Counted from the first letter of the stretch, positions 12,800-24,339 are shown. The stretch: 64,000 bases of DNA from Alnus glutinosa (GCF_958979055.1 NC_084892.1:3551501-3615500); one strand, 5' to 3'. Made by a program: numbers and translations. The notes: a model not told the origin generated them from the sequence alone.

Positions 12800-14408
12800 A
12801 TAGCTCCCATATATTATGGACTATGCCCTGACTTCGATCACATGGTTGAAGATGCTTTTCGTTTTCGAAATTTGTTAATGAATTCATCGAGTCGAATGGT
12901 ATATCCACATCCCATTGTTTATTAAGGTTACCTAAAATATAGGGAAGCAAAAAGACAAAGGTGAAAAAAAAAAAAAAAAAACACTTCCAATCACATACAG
13001 TGGCGACTCGTAGTTGATTTTACGGTGGGGTTGAAGAGATAAGATAGAGGGTGGGGTTGAAGAGATAAGATAGAGAGAGGAAGGGAAAGATTTGGGGAGG
13101 AAAATGGTTTTGAGGACAAAAAATGAGTATGGCTGGTTTCAAAATCAGATATTTTTTTTTTTTTTTTTTTATTTTTTTACAAAAAAAAAAATTATTAAAA
13201 GGGAAAAGACCATTTTCGCGTAGGAAAAGGCCGGGCAGTAAGCCGTCCCCTGCCTATCATTACTCCTGTTTTGGTTTAGCGGTTTTTAAAACAAGTAATA
13301 TGACAAAAATAGTAACTTTAAAATTTAGTCGATGAAAATATGATCTTTAAAATTATAGTTAAGTGTATGATACAATTTATAAAAACAGTGTTTTATATAT
13401 ATATTTCTTACAAATTAAAGAATATAACTCGGTCTCTACAAATGTTATGTGTTCATTGAGCATGTAAAAATCACATTTTCTTTTTATTAATGCTATTAAA
13501 AAGTATGTGAGAAGCACTCCTCACATGCTAAAGGACAAATGACAATTTTAAAGATTTAGTTTGGAAAAAATAAATTTACAACTCAATTTGTAGGAAATAT
13601 TTATAATTCTTTTTTTTTTTTTTTCTCAATTGAGCTTTTAAAACCGTGTATTTTTTAAAATATACCTCCTTGCTTGCTGAAAATACGTGAATGTTCTCAT
13701 ATTTGCAAACTGCCATTTTTTAAAAAATACACTTTCAAATGAGACATTTTTTGTAAGAACAAAATTAAAGAAAAAAAAAAAAAACGCGTTTAGCCTACAA
13801 AATTAAAAGCAAAACTCACTCTTGCACAAATGATGTAATATATGACCCAATATTTATACGAAAATTCATAAACATCTGAAAATTGTAACTTCTTTACATG
13901 TACCTTAACAGCTAAAAAAGGACATGCATTATCTAATATCTATAATAAAAAAATAAAATAAAAAGAACATGCATGTGGAAAAAATTTGGAAAAAGATAAT
14001 ATATGCTTTTTAAAATTATTATTCAATTGACAATGTTTGTCACAAATTTTAAATTGAGAAAATGTCTTCAAAATATCAAAAATTTGTCAATATTTATTCA
14101 AAGCCAATAAAAAGACAAAAATACTTATAAATTTAGAAGAAAAAGAATAAAAGAATAAAAAAAACAACAACAACAAAACAACAAAAAGCCCCCCACCCTG
14201 CTTTTTCCGTTTTTTATTTTAATTTTTAGTGAATTTTTATTTTTAATTTTAGGAAAAAATTATTGTTGTCATTAAAAAGAATTTGATCATTTTTTTATGG
14301 TTTAACGTAAAGTATGAGTGCAGTGTGAGAATACCTCGACTTTTCCCAAAATATTTTAAATGAGACAAGGCACATGGTCCTGGTACATGTGGGAGCCACA
14401 TCATTATC
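12800..14408. other. AT-rich upstream region of SDR gene 1
   Basis: No gene. Contains a tandem 27-base G-rich repeat near 13023-13075 (unit GGTGGGGTTGAAGAGATAAG...). At about 13390-13545 there is a fragment related to the MITE at 25333 (shared TATTAATGCTATTAAAAA and CACATGCTAA blocks). Confidence 0.5.
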
Positions 14409-14415
14409 TATAAAT
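14409..14415 (+). promoter_or_regulatory. TATA box of SDR gene 1
   Basis: TATAAAT, 79 bases before the ATG at 14494. The duplicate first exon at 16105 has no comparable box at this distance, which supports 14494 as the working start. Confidence 0.55.
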
Positions 14416-14493
14416 TTAAGGTCCCGCCCCACTTATCGTGTCATGATTTCCAATTTCTACGAGTCAGAACTCGATCAGAAGTAACTCGGAGTG

Positions 14494-15406
14494 ATGGCGG
14501 CCAGTTCATTGCTCTCAGCTGTAACAAGAAGGTTAGGGACACATGCTTAATAAAACTTACTTAATTTTCAGTAATCTTTGTTCATGTTTTTGCTATCTAA
14601 TTAGCTTCCTATACACGACGACCCTTCCGATTATTAATTAATTACCATAGCTTACAAAGTTTTTGTTTTCTAAGTCAAATCTGTGGTTTCTCTGCAACCA
14701 GCTGCTCGATCTTATAATTAGGAGGGTTGGTCCTCAAGCAAGCAGTTGTATGCAGTTACCATCTGGAACATATTCATCACTTTCCAAAAGGTTATTCTTG
14801 TCCTAATTAATCTCTTTTATTTTCAGATTAATATCTTCTCAAATTATTTGTTTGAATTTAAAAAAAAAAAAATCATTTGGAATTTTCTCCATTTTTTGTC
14901 AACGTTTGGAATCAACGGCTTAGATTTGTTGGAGGGGGGCTACTTTCATCTCAGGTTTGCCATTTAATGTTAACAAGGGAGAGGTAAGTTGTTGCGATCT
15001 AGAAATTATTGACTTTCCATTTGGGATATATATATAGAGATTTGCGAAATTTAGAGAAAAGGCTAGCTGTTCGTCATTATTTCGAAAATTAATGAATTGA
15101 AAATGATGGCTGGATGTAATGTCTTACTTCTTTAAGCCAAGCCCACCTGGTAATCCAGTAATCCTACTCCAGGTTTGTATCCATATATCTATTTAGTCCA
15201 CCAAAAATGAATTGATCGATAAAGGTTTTTTCCAATTGGGTTTGGAGGATTTTTTTCACTCAATTTATTGAATTAATATATCTTCTTCAAACATGTAATT
15301 TTTAAAAATACAAATAAAAATTACATGTTCTAAAATAGATATCAGTTTGATATATAGATCTGTCTCCAACCCAGTTTCAGAAAAACTGACCCAAGAAGGA
15401 AGTAAG

Positions 15407-15451
<45 letters not shown>

Positions 15452-16023
15452 ATGAACTTCTCCATGTAAAAAACTATTTCTGATAAGCTGCTTCTTCTTC
15501 TTCTTCCATTTTTTCCTTGTATTTTTTATGAAACACGTATCTCAAATCAACATGTTCAATTTTAACTGGAACTCGACCGAGCCAAACCCCTTAACTAGAT
15601 TGGATTAATACATGTTCATTATAAAAAATAAACAAACCAAATACCTATTTACCAGCTAGCTCCATGTGACGCAGCTTAATTAATTCAGTAATATATATAA
15701 GATGTTGATCGAGGAAGCAACAAATATTTATCTGCATACTTGACCAAAGATCCCCCAAAACCAATTATTTTGATTCCCATCGATCTTTTATGTCTGTCTT
15801 TACTAGAACCCAACTTTATTAATATATATTTTATCTTTAAGATATGATAAGAACCGCCAATATATGCTGTCGGTCCAACCAAAAAAAGGCAGTACTTGTT
15901 GGTCTGAAGACTGAGACCAATATGGTTTTTCATTCTTTAGCTTGTAGGATTTTATTATTATTATTATAATTACTTGGGATGTAATCAATACTTTAGGTCA
16001 AGTTGTACAAAAACTTGAAGTAA

Positions 16024-16091
<68 letters not shown>

Positions 16092-17162
16092 CTGTGTACG
16101 TGCAATGGCGACCATTACTCTCAGCTGTCACAAGAAGGTTAATATATAACACATGTTTATTTAACTTCTTAATTTTCAGTTATCTTTGTTCATGTTTATG
16201 TCCTTGATTCAAGACAATCGCCAATTAAAGACATAATGATCTCATGAGTAGAGAGATGTTAGATTTCAAACACACCCCCGAGCCCGATTTATGTCCTTGA
16301 AGATCGAATATGTAGAATGTTCTTTTATCTAAAATATAGATGACATGACCAGTTCAAGTCCAATTTGTGTAGGCTAGAGGGAAAAGTGGCATTAATAACC
16401 GGAGGAGCCAGCGGCATCGGCGAATGCACCGCCAAAGTCTTCGCCCAACATGGAGCCAAAGTCGTAATCGCCGACATCCAAGATGAGCTGGGGCATGCAG
16501 TCAACGAGGCTCTGGGGCCATCAAACTCACTCTACGTCCACTGCGATGTCACTGACGAAGCCCACATAAAAAACGCAGTGGAGAAAGCTGTGGATACCTA
16601 CGGAAAGCTGGACATAATGTTCAACAATGCTGGCATAGCCGACGACAACAAGGCACGCATCATCGACAACGAAAAGTCGGATTTCGAGCGCGTTCTTAGC
16701 GTCAACGTCACCGGCGTTTTCCTCGGCATTAAGCATGCGGCGCAGGCAATGATTCCGGCCCGGAGCGGCAGCATTATTTCAAGTGCTAGCATAAGCTCAA
16801 ATATAGGAGGAGCAGCTTCGCATGCATATGCATGCTCAAAGCATGCTGTCTTGGGGCTTACAAAGAATGCCGCGGTTGAGCTAGGGCAATTTGGCATTAG
16901 GGTCAACTGCTTGTCACCCTATGCGCTTGCAACACCTTTAGCAAGGAAATTTGTTGGGCTTGATGATGAGGGGCTTGAGAATGTGATGAACTCACTTGCC
17001 AACCTGAAGGGTGTGACCCTTAAGGCAGAAGATGTTGCGAATGCTGCTCTTTATTTAGCTAGCAATGAATCGAGGTATGTGAGTGGACACAATCTCTTCA
17101 TAGATGGCGGCTTCAGCATTCATAACTCAGCATTCCAAATTTTTCAGTACCCAGATTCTTGA
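14494..17162 (+). CDS. Short-chain dehydrogenase/reductase, SDR110C type (secoisolariciresinol dehydrogenase-like), gene 1
   Basis: Seen: exon 1 14494-14531 (38 nt, MAASSLLSAVTR), intron 14532-16372, exon 2 16373-17162 (790 nt), giving 275 aa. Joining the exons gives ...TRRLEGKVALITGG, the usual start of this family. Rossmann motif TGGASGIG at 22-29. D47 at the end of the second strand indicates NAD(H). NNAG is at 97-100. The catalytic set is S152, Y165 and K169 (YACSK). Known of the family: NAD-dependent oxidation of secondary alcohols in specialised metabolism, for example lignans and terpenoids. The actual substrate is unknown. Odd: intron 1 contains a second, defective first exon (16105-16137) from a tandem duplication of the 5-prime region. 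Alternative names in databases would include xanthoxin- or momilactone-synthase-like SDR. Confidence 0.85.
15470..16210 (+). repeat. Unit B of the duplicated SDR upstream region, with a defective first exon
   Basis: Copy of unit A (11405-12800 and 14494-14610). Its first-exon equivalent is 16105-16137, ATG to AAG before GTTAAT. It is 33 nt, not 38, so splicing to 16373 puts the SDR body out of frame. Sequence after the donor still matches the intron of unit A (shared ACTTAATTTTCAGT...). A CT microsatellite replaces the promoter-proximal part. I infer a dead duplicate lying inside the present intron 1. Confidence 0.65.
16029..16088. repeat. (CT)n microsatellite
   Basis: CT run of about 60 bases just before the defective first exon at 16105. 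Confidence 0.95.
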
Positions 17163-17545
17163 TTATATTATCCTCTATTACAAGCTTGTTTTGAAAGGCA
17201 GCTAAGGTGTTTTTCGATTCAGAAAGTATTTTGACATGACATAAAGATGAAAATTTATTTTGTGTTTTAATCTTGAGTGTTTTAATTAAGTTATTCATTA
17301 ATGTATTTGATTTAATAATAGAAAATCAACGATGAAAAAAAATAAAAAAAGACGAACTATCTTTTTTGAGCTTTAAAATGGTATATAGTGGTGATGATAG
17401 TTTTTTTTTTTTCTTTTTTTTTTCTTTGTTTTTTTTTCACTTTGTGGATGGAACGTAATAATGAGCTTGTAATTTATAATATCAATTGAATAATACTAGA
17501 AACTACATTTTTGTTTTATCCACATCTATTTTGTTGATTTGAGAA

Positions 17546-20160
17546 TGTTAATCAACCTTTTTTTTTTTTTGATAAGTAAGTAGAAATTTCATTAAAAAAA
17601 AAAAAGAGTAAGGCGCCCCTTAGTACACAGGGAGTATACAAAGGAAGAGCCCAGCTAGCCCATAAAGCAGAACCCAACAAGACCCTCAAAAACCCCATAA
17701 CCCAACACCACCCAAAACCCTCGAGAGCCCCAAAACCCAAAATAGAAACAGCCCCCATTAAAAACAGTCCACGAAACCACCCAACCCTAATCCCCTAAAC
17801 CCCTAAGCCCCTAAAGCTCACAATCTTCAATCATATCCCATCGCGTATATTCCTCGTCAAGGGCAGAGAGTACAGCCATAGATTTTTCATCTTTTTCCCC
17901 GAAAAACAAAGAGCATGCCATAGACAACTCCATAGGAGATAAAGGCTGGAGTTGTTTTCCTTGACCCACCACCGGCTTTGGCTTCCTCCCTTCCGACGAG
18001 CCCATCTCAATGGAAACTTGAGGACCCACGGCAGAATTCTCCGACCCACTCCCTAAGTCCTCATAAACAGAATGCTTCCGACCATCCTCTGAGGAAGCCA
18101 AAGAAGAAACCGGGAGAGGAAAATGAGAAGAATCGGTGACAAGAACGGGATCCGGGACCGAAACCAACTCCGAACCCATGTTCGAACCCTGACAAATCCT
18201 CCGACCGGCTATCCTACGCCTAGAGGGATAGTTCGCGTCACCATAGTTGATGGAACTCTGCAAATTAAGAAGTTCCCTTTTTCCTTTAGTCTTTTGGCGC
18301 GCAATCATTTTCTCCCGCTGAAACTCTTCTTCCATGGAATCCCTAATTGCCAAGGCCTCCTCCCCTAAAGCCCCTTCCAGAGCCCAATCCAAAGGCAAGC
18401 CATCCCAATAATCTTCTTCCTCCTCCTCCCAAACTACAATCTCCCCGTTATGATCAGAATCGATGGGCCACCTCTGAGATTGAGAAATACCATTTCCTTC
18501 AATGGAACATGGAACGATGCATCCACTCATAGGAGAGGAGAGACCAACCGCCCCAACGTCCTTCACCTCACACGGCAAAACATGAGGGACAGAAGCAATC
18601 GGGGGTAAATTGAGGAAACCCTTCTTAAAAAGCCCCTGATTAGCTGTGGTCTGGTTCTTCTTTTTCGCACGAGACTCTCCACCCGTTTCCTTAAAAGGAA
18701 TAGGATCTGCGGAATGCTTTGAGGCTACCAAAGAATCATCTAACAACCCATCATTCCATACCACTTTCTGCCCTGCCCTGATCTCCCTAGCCCTCCTGTA
18801 GTAATACTTAAAAGGACAGCTTAGCAAGAAGGGGGAAGAGGGAGATCGAAGCTTCTTCCCCAGCTCATTGGCTCCTGAGAGGGAAGGAAAACCAGAGGAT
18901 TTTTCACCACTCAAAGACCCAGACGACGCCGGAGGAACAGCGGTCGCCGGCGACGGCAAAACCGCACTCGGCAGTGGAAAGACGAACGCAGTGGCCGGCT
19001 CAGAACAGACTCCGCTCAAAAGTTCCCCACTGGGAACCACCATCTCCGACGAAACGCCATTGCACAGCCCAGAAGAATCCACCGAAGTCGTCTCCGGCAA
19101 CGACGACCGTGAAGAACTAGGTTTCGGCATGAGGCATCCCAAGCGCAAACCTTTCCGACACAGTCCATTCCTTGCAAGACGACCCAGAAGCTTGTTAACA
19201 GCCCGGCCCAAAGCCATGTTGGACCCTATGACCCGCTTACTCCACGTGCGCAACTTAGAGATTTCAAATTTCAAACTCGCACGTGGACGATAAGACTTAC
19301 CCAGTGGACGGCGATGCTGGTCCTTACCCAAAGGATCGAACGGCTCCAAAGTAGAACAGTCCACCGCCGTCCTCAGATCTGCATCTAGCACCCTCACCGC
19401 CGGAAGAAGATCAGGCTCACAGTGAAACACTGGCGCGACCTTACTCCCGGAAGAATTACCCCCCATGATAGGCCCCTTCTTCACGACACCGACCGAGCCT
19501 GCCTTCAACACCTCCACAAAGGAGGGCCCCTTCGAAAAGGGAACCAAACCCGGCCAAACCTCAACTCCCTTCCCCTTATTCTCCGCCAGTTCAAGCACGG
19601 TCCCATTCTCCCCGCCCACAGAAGCAGAGAAAAGAGCAGCGGACTTCCTCAGCTCTTCGGAGAATTTGATCCATCCCCACCCTCTACGTCCCTCAGGAAT
19701 CAGGATAAACCCTTTCCGACCACCCATCCCGAAAGAAGCTGCTTCTAAGAAACGGCCGGCTTGGTTACACCCTCTCCGAGCGATCAGAACTCTCGAACCT
19801 TCCCTGAAAGATTTGATGAAAGCTTGATCTTCCGGAACACCCACAAGTGACTCCAACGTCGAAGCCAACCACTCAGAGCACGAAGGACTGATGAAAATAA
19901 CGCCGGAGAAACTTTTTCTCTTCTCCCCCACCCTCATCTTCGACGCCCCATCCAGAACCGAGAAGACAAATGTCTTCGACTCCACGGTAAAACTAATCTC
20001 CATCTCAGCAAACAGCCGGAACCCAAGCGGCTGACCCAGAGGACGATCACATATTCGACGGACAGGAGCCAACCCATCTGTAGACGCCCCTTCGTGAACT
20101 ACTATCGCGACCCACGGGCTCCTAACGCTCAAGAAATAATCCCGCTGTTAATCAACCTTT
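17546..20160 (-). mobile_element. L1-type LINE lacking ORF2, with perfect 15-bp target duplications
   Basis: The same 15 bases, TGTTAATCAACCTTT, flank the element at 17546-17560 and 20146-20160. On the minus strand the element ends with a tail typical of plant LINEs (TTTGTATACTCCCTGTG, GGGGCGCC, ATGAAATTTC, ACTTATC, then poly-A). Only ORF1 lies between the 5-prime end and this tail. Endonuclease and reverse transcriptase are absent, so ORF2 was lost by internal deletion, before or during insertion. The LINE at 50368-55726 has the same kind of 3-prime end and keeps ORF2. Confidence 0.9.
17811..20003 (-). CDS. LINE ORF1 protein
   Basis: Open frame of 730 aa from the first in-frame ATG (20001-20003, MEISFTVESKTFVFSVLDG). 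The frame is open without a stop back to about 20132 at the element tip, but with no earlier ATG. The N-terminal third resembles the ORF1 of the LINE at 50-55 kb in layout (hydrophobic and charged domain with an IPEG motif). The middle is Ser/Pro-rich and the C-terminal third acidic. No zinc knuckle was noticed. In LINEs ORF1 binds the element RNA; here that is inference. The frame is intact although the element lacks ORF2. Confidence 0.75.
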   Translation of the reverse strand: MEISFTVESKTFVFSVLDGASKMRVGEKRKSFSGVIFISPSCSEWLASTLESLVGVPEDQAFIKSFREGSRVLIARRGCNQAGRFLEAASFGMGGRKGFILIPEGRRGWGWIKFSEELRKSAALFSASVGGENGTVLELAENKGKGVEVWPGLVPFSKGPSFVEVLKAGSVGVVKKGPIMGGNSSGSKVAPVFHCEPDLLPAVRVLDADLRTAVDCSTLEPFDPLGKDQHRRPLGKSYRPRASLKFEISKLRTWSKRVIGSNMALGRAVNKLLGRLARNGLCRKGLRLGCLMPKPSSSRSSLPETTSVDSSGLCNGVSSEMVVPSGELLSGVCSEPATAFVFPLPSAVLPSPATAVPPASSGSLSGEKSSGFPSLSGANELGKKLRSPSSPFLLSCPFKYYYRRAREIRAGQKVVWNDGLLDDSLVASKHSADPIPFKETGGESRAKKKNQTTANQGLFKKGFLNLPPIASVPHVLPCEVKDVGAVGLSSPMSGCIVPCSIEGNGISQSQRWPIDSDHNGEIVVWEEEEEDYWDGLPLDWALEGALGEEALAIRDSMEEEFQREKMIARQKTKGKRELLNLQSSINYGDANYPSRRRIAGRRICQGSNMGSELVSVPDPVLVTDSSHFPLPVSSLASSEDGRKHSVYEDLGSGSENSAVGPQVSIEMGSSEGRKPKPVVGQGKQLQPLSPMELSMACSLFFGEKDEKSMAVLSALDEEYTRWDMIEDCEL

Positions 20161-20238
20161 GAATCAGTTCTTATTTAAAAAATAAAAACTGATTCAAAGG
20201 TTGATTAACAGCGGGATTATTTCTTGAGCGTTAGGAAG
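20121..20238. repeat. Near-perfect palindrome at the LINE 5-prime junction
   Basis: Left arm about 20121-20176 and right arm about 20182-20238 are reverse complements. They include the LINE tip (CCTAACGCTCAAGAAATAAT), the target duplication and about 16 bases of flank. A third partial copy of the tip follows at about 20239-20257 (AAGAAATAATCCCGCTGT). Fits template switching or repair during LINE insertion. Confidence 0.85.
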
Positions 20239-20489
20239 AAATAATCCCGCTGTATATCAATTATTTTTCAATATATATATATATCTCTCACGATCGGATT
20301 TATACATGCAACTTGTATTAATGTCGTGTGCCTGGATCTTGACACGTTTGAAGTACAATATTGTGCGACTCTTTGCAAGGCCCAAGCTAAGCCATCTGCC
20401 TGCTTAATTGCCACGTTTGGATGTTCAAGAAGGCAATTAAGGCCAGAAACATTTGCCTTTCGCGCACATGCCTTTTTTCTTTTTCTTTA

Positions 20490-21440
20490 TTTTTTTTATC
20501 AGGGAAATAACCTTCGTTATAATCTGAAACACAAAAGGCTAAAAGCTGTAATTAGGGGTACAAAGACTCTTATAAACAAAGTACAGGACTAGTTCCAGAC
20601 TTGGAGGACAGCTACTATAGCAGAAGGACACAGAAAAACACCTCTCTTCTACAATAAGCCCCACTAGCTATAAGAAAATAAAATAGCAAGATCTGATCTA
20701 AAAACTAGATTTAAAGTCTACCATAGCAAGATGCAAAGATTAAACAACAGAACTTTTTCAATCTAAAAAAGCTAAAAACATAAACTCAATAACATTGAGC
20801 GTAGAGAGTTTGCCGGTATACCTGTATAAGGCTTCTTCTAAAAAAAAAAAAAACCTGCTATGGAATAAGCTTAGCCACGTACTGGAATAAAACCTCACCA
20901 AAACCTGCTCAAGAATAAACCTATTACCGTGCTAGAATAGAAGTAACCCAATTGTGCACACAAACATCAGTCTTCTTCATCATCAAAACGTTGCCGACGC
21001 CCTAAAAAATAGTTACACCGGATTGTGCAACCCATCATCATTCCTTCCTCCTCAAACGTTGCCGACGAATCCTGAAACAGCATAGAAAGTGCAAATTCGG
21101 AAGAGAAAACCCATCTATATCCTCCACACTCCCCGCACCAGTCCAAGCCTCGCTAGAAACATAAAATCGATCTTTGCTCATAACTTTGAACATCCCAACC
21201 GTAGATCGAAACCCACTAACTCCAAATCCTCAAAATGATTAGAGGAAAATACCTTCACCTCTTGGGTTTGCAGAGAGCCAACAGTAACGGCTCAGTGCAG
21301 AATCGAAAACAAAACTATAAATAAAAAGCAAGTAAATAAGACAGAAAAAAACAAAGAGTAGGGGGGAGGGGGCGTTGATCTGAAGAAAAACCCGACTACT
21401 AGGGTTTTCTCTTCAGGGAGAAGGTTTGGCGTACATCTCA
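20490..21440 (-). mobile_element. Probable retroposed sequence, class unclear
   Basis: Read on the minus strand, the block runs from about 21440 (AGGGTTTTCTCTTCAGG region) to an A-rich tail at 20480-20505. The tail follows ...CAGATTATAACGAAGG, a layout typical of non-LTR retroelements. It holds the repeated word CGTCGGCAACGTTTGA twice (about 21000 and 21065). No coding domain and no target duplication were found. Confidence 0.35.
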
Positions 21441-21449
21441 TTATTTGTA

Positions 21450-22128
21450 CATACACATACGTAAAGGATACGTACGTGAATTGAATGACATAAATTTTGC
21501 ACCATCACTATGAATTTTTGGTAATATTGTTTCACCATTTTATTACTATCCGTTTAGACAATTATGTGACCTAGTAATTAATGCTAGCAAGTTTTAGGTA
21601 CGTAGTATTTATGGATGTGAGTCAAAGTTCTAATATTATTTTTTTCCATTATATATATATATATAATGGAAAAAAATAATAAAAATTAACTCCTATACAG
21701 TGTCTCCAGACCTAAGATTATGTAGTAGATGATGTCATACGTACTTGTATTTAAGGCGGTGTCATACTTGTCTTAATGCCCTAAACAAGAGCATTTATAC
21801 TTTCTTGTTTCTAGAAAATTTGTGGAGCATTTTTATTTTATGGATTTGATAAATTCGATTATTAATTGATAGGATTGGGTATCTAAATGAAGCATGCTTT
21901 GTCCGGTAAACAATCCTTTCTGGGTGGCCAATATATGGCATAAATATTATTTTAGATATCCTTTAATATATTAGAAAAAAAAGCGCAGAAAAATATATCC
22001 TCTAATTGCTGCCCCCGTAAGGGGAAACAAGTATTATTCGCAGCAACGAAGACGTACAGTAGATAGAGTTGTAGTCGATCACCGGATATGCATGTAGTAA
22101 GCATCGGCTACTCAAGGAAGCTAATTTC
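21450..22128. other. 3-prime flank of SDR gene 2
   Basis: No gene. It contains a short AT hairpin at 21640-21680. The last 110 bases (GTATTATTCGCAGCAACGAAG...) recur near 29790-29860, which dates the shared flank to the duplication of this SDR gene. Confidence 0.6.
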
Positions 22129-24213
22129 TTAAATATTGAATGAGCCTATGAACTTCATCATGCTTGGATTCACCACACTATACCCTCCATCCACCAAAAG
22201 GTTCAGTCCGCTCACATAATTTGCTTCATCACTAGCCAGGTAGAGTGCCGCCCGTGCAACACCTTCTGCCTTGAGAATCTGTCCCTTTAGATTGCCGACC
22301 CCACTCACCGCCGCTTCCATTTGGGGCACATCAGCTTCATCAATACCTCCCGCTATGCCAGTGATGACGGCATAAGGGGACACACAATTTACTCTTATCC
22401 CATGTTGGCCAAGCTCAGCCGCCAAATTCCTTGCCAGCCCCAAAACTCCACATTTGGACGCTGCGTAAGCGTGAGAGGAGAGCCCTGCAATTGCTGTAGC
22501 AGCGCTTGTAGTAAACAGTATGCAGCCTTTGCCGCGTGGGATCATCACCCTCGCCGCGTGTTTGGCGCCTAGGAAACCTCCGACCAAGTTAACGCCAACA
22601 ATACGCTCTAGATCTGATTTGTCACTTTCCAGAATATTCATGAAGGGGCTGTCCACGATGCCTGCGTTGTTATACATTATATCAAGATGTCCATATTTAG
22701 AAACGGCGGTTTCAATAAGATTACAGATGTTGTCTTCATTTGTCACGTCGCAATGGAAGTAGCTGGCATTTTCTCCAAGCTCATCGGCAATGGCTTGGCC
22801 CATTTTATCTTGAATATCAGCGATCACAACCTTGGCGCCGTTTTCATGGAAGAGATGCACAGCGCTTGCTCCAATCCCGCTTGCACCTCCAGTAATGATT
22901 GCCACTTTCCCATCTAGCCTGAATTTGGAAAATGCATATTGCCGTTTACAGAATATTTAATTAATTGAAAAACTTCATGTTTCAACCTTTAAAAACAAGG
23001 GTAAAACCAAAAAAAAAAGGCAATAATGTATGTAGATGACGGACACAAATTTCTTACAAATTAGTTTTTAGAAAACCCATACAAACTAGATTTTAAAAAT
23101 GACATGTGTCTTTTAAGCTATTAAAAAAGTGGTAAAAAATTTCTAACTACAGAATAATTTGTAAGAAATTTGTGTTCTTAAAAAAACATGTGAGAAGCAC
23201 ATGCAATTAAAATGACAACCCACATTTAAAAGTGACTGTGTCCTTTAAGCATATGAGAAGCACATGCTATTAAATCAACATGTGTTTCTCATATGTCAAA
23301 AGGCACATGTCAATCTTATATATGATTTGTATAAAATTTCTTACAAACCAATTTGTAAAAAATTAATGTCCTTAAAAAAATGTGTTTTTCATATGTAAGA
23401 AACACATGTCATTATTAGAAGCTCGTTTGTATGAGTTTCCTACAAACCAGTTTGTAAGAAATTTCTGTCGGTAAATAACATATATAAAAATGTTTTGCGA
23501 AACTCTTTATAGAGGCTGTACAGTAGAGTATAAGGAATGATATTACTTTGGTTCAATCTTCCCAAACCAGGAATGATACAGTATAAGGAAAGAATCACAA
23601 ATGTTGTAACGTATACTAGGCAAACATATTACAGGATTTTGGCTTTTCTTAATTATCAGACTCACGTGAGCTGTCCATGATGGTGTGAGCTGGTGCTTTA
23701 TCAATATATAGTGTTGTATATTTGTCGTACCGAAAAATGAGCTTAGGGGCAGTGGTGTACCATATTTCGAAACATAGTAACGCTCTTAAACGTACATGAG
23801 ATTCCATGCATACTTTGTGAGGAGAAAATACTTCAGATGAAAATACGAAAGTAGATGGCATATATAGTGCTGTATATTTGTTAGTTTCTCTTTTTGCAGT
23901 TGTTTAGTGCCCCATTTGCACCATAGTCGTTGTATATGCTTTCTGATTGTGTATAGTTGTCTAGGTTGGATTCTTTCCTGAATTTACAACTGTTGGTTCC
24001 AGCATTTTGAATACATATATATTGGTTTTCATCAATACAAAACTTACTCCTTCATCAAAAAAAACAAAACAAAAAAAACAATGATGCACGTCATATTAGT
24101 CGATCTTTCTGGGAAATATCATAACCAAAACATGGGAAACGAAGAGATATGAACCCTCTGATAAATCAAAGTAAAAACTTAGCGAAGCACGGAATTACTA
24201 ACCTTTTTGCCAT
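22129..24213 (-). CDS. Short-chain dehydrogenase/reductase, SDR110C type, gene 2
   Basis: Seen: exon 1 24203-24213 (only 11 nt, ATGGCAAAAAG), intron 22919-24202, exon 2 22129-22918 (790 nt, the same size as in gene 1). The product is 266 aa, starting MAKRLDGKVAIITGG. Motifs: TGGASGIG 13-20, D38 for NAD(H) preference, NNAG 87-90, and the catalytic set S142, Y155 and K159 (YAASK). Start choice: the 3n+2 phase of the 11-nt exon is required by the 790-nt exon, and a GA tract and TATA box lie upstream. Family role: NAD-dependent alcohol oxidation in specialised metabolism or hormone pathways; substrate unknown. The gene is tail-to-tail with SDR gene 1. A ruined copy lies at 29864-29912 plus 43997-44670. 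Confidence 0.87.
23034..23472. mobile_element. Compound MITE-like repeats in intron 1 of SDR gene 2
   Basis: Several inverted and direct copies of ACAAATTTCTTACAAA-type and CACATGT-type words. They are related to the better-defined element at 25333-25566. Probably two or more nested copies; limits approximate. Confidence 0.45.
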
Positions 24214-24216
24214 TAA

Positions 24217-24218
<2 letters not shown>

Positions 24219-24259
<41 letters not shown>
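24219..24259. repeat. (GA)n microsatellite in the 5-prime leader of SDR gene 2
   Basis: GA run immediately upstream of the ATG at 24213. On the gene strand it is a CT-rich leader. Confidence 0.9.
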
Positions 24260-24262
<3 letters not shown>

Positions 24263-24320
24263 ATTCTTTGTCTGCGGAATATGGAAGAGATGGTGGAAGT
24301 TAGAGCTGAGAGACCTTTCA

Positions 24321-24327
24321 ATTTATA
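24321..24327 (-). promoter_or_regulatory. TATA box of SDR gene 2
   Basis: TATAAAT on the minus strand, 108 bases before the start codon at 24213. Confidence 0.55.
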
Positions 24328-24339
24328 GGCTCAAAAGCA

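Larger units (their letters stand above)
11405..12800. repeat. Unit A of a duplicated SDR upstream region, interrupted by insertions
   Basis: 11405-11555 matches 15470-15625 (shared CATGTTCAATTTTAACTG and AACTAGATTGGATTAAT). 12655-12795 matches parts of 15650-16015 (shared CTTTAGGTCAAGTTGTACAA). Between these halves unit A carries the LTR remnant 11558-12545. This shows that the 5-prime region of the SDR gene at 14494 was duplicated in tandem. Confidence 0.7.

Noticed and set aside
16365..16372. SDR gene 1 as a single-exon gene starting at 16365
   Set aside because: No ATG there; those bases are the intron end before the acceptor at 16371-16372, and 14494-14531 supplies the start in phase.
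18868..19827. Plus-strand open frames of 108-141 codons
   Set aside because: Opposite-strand shadows of the LINE ORF1.
20004..20132. LINE ORF1 starting at 20132
   Set aside because: The codon there is TTG at the element tip; the first ATG in frame is at 20003, where a typical ORF1 start is read.
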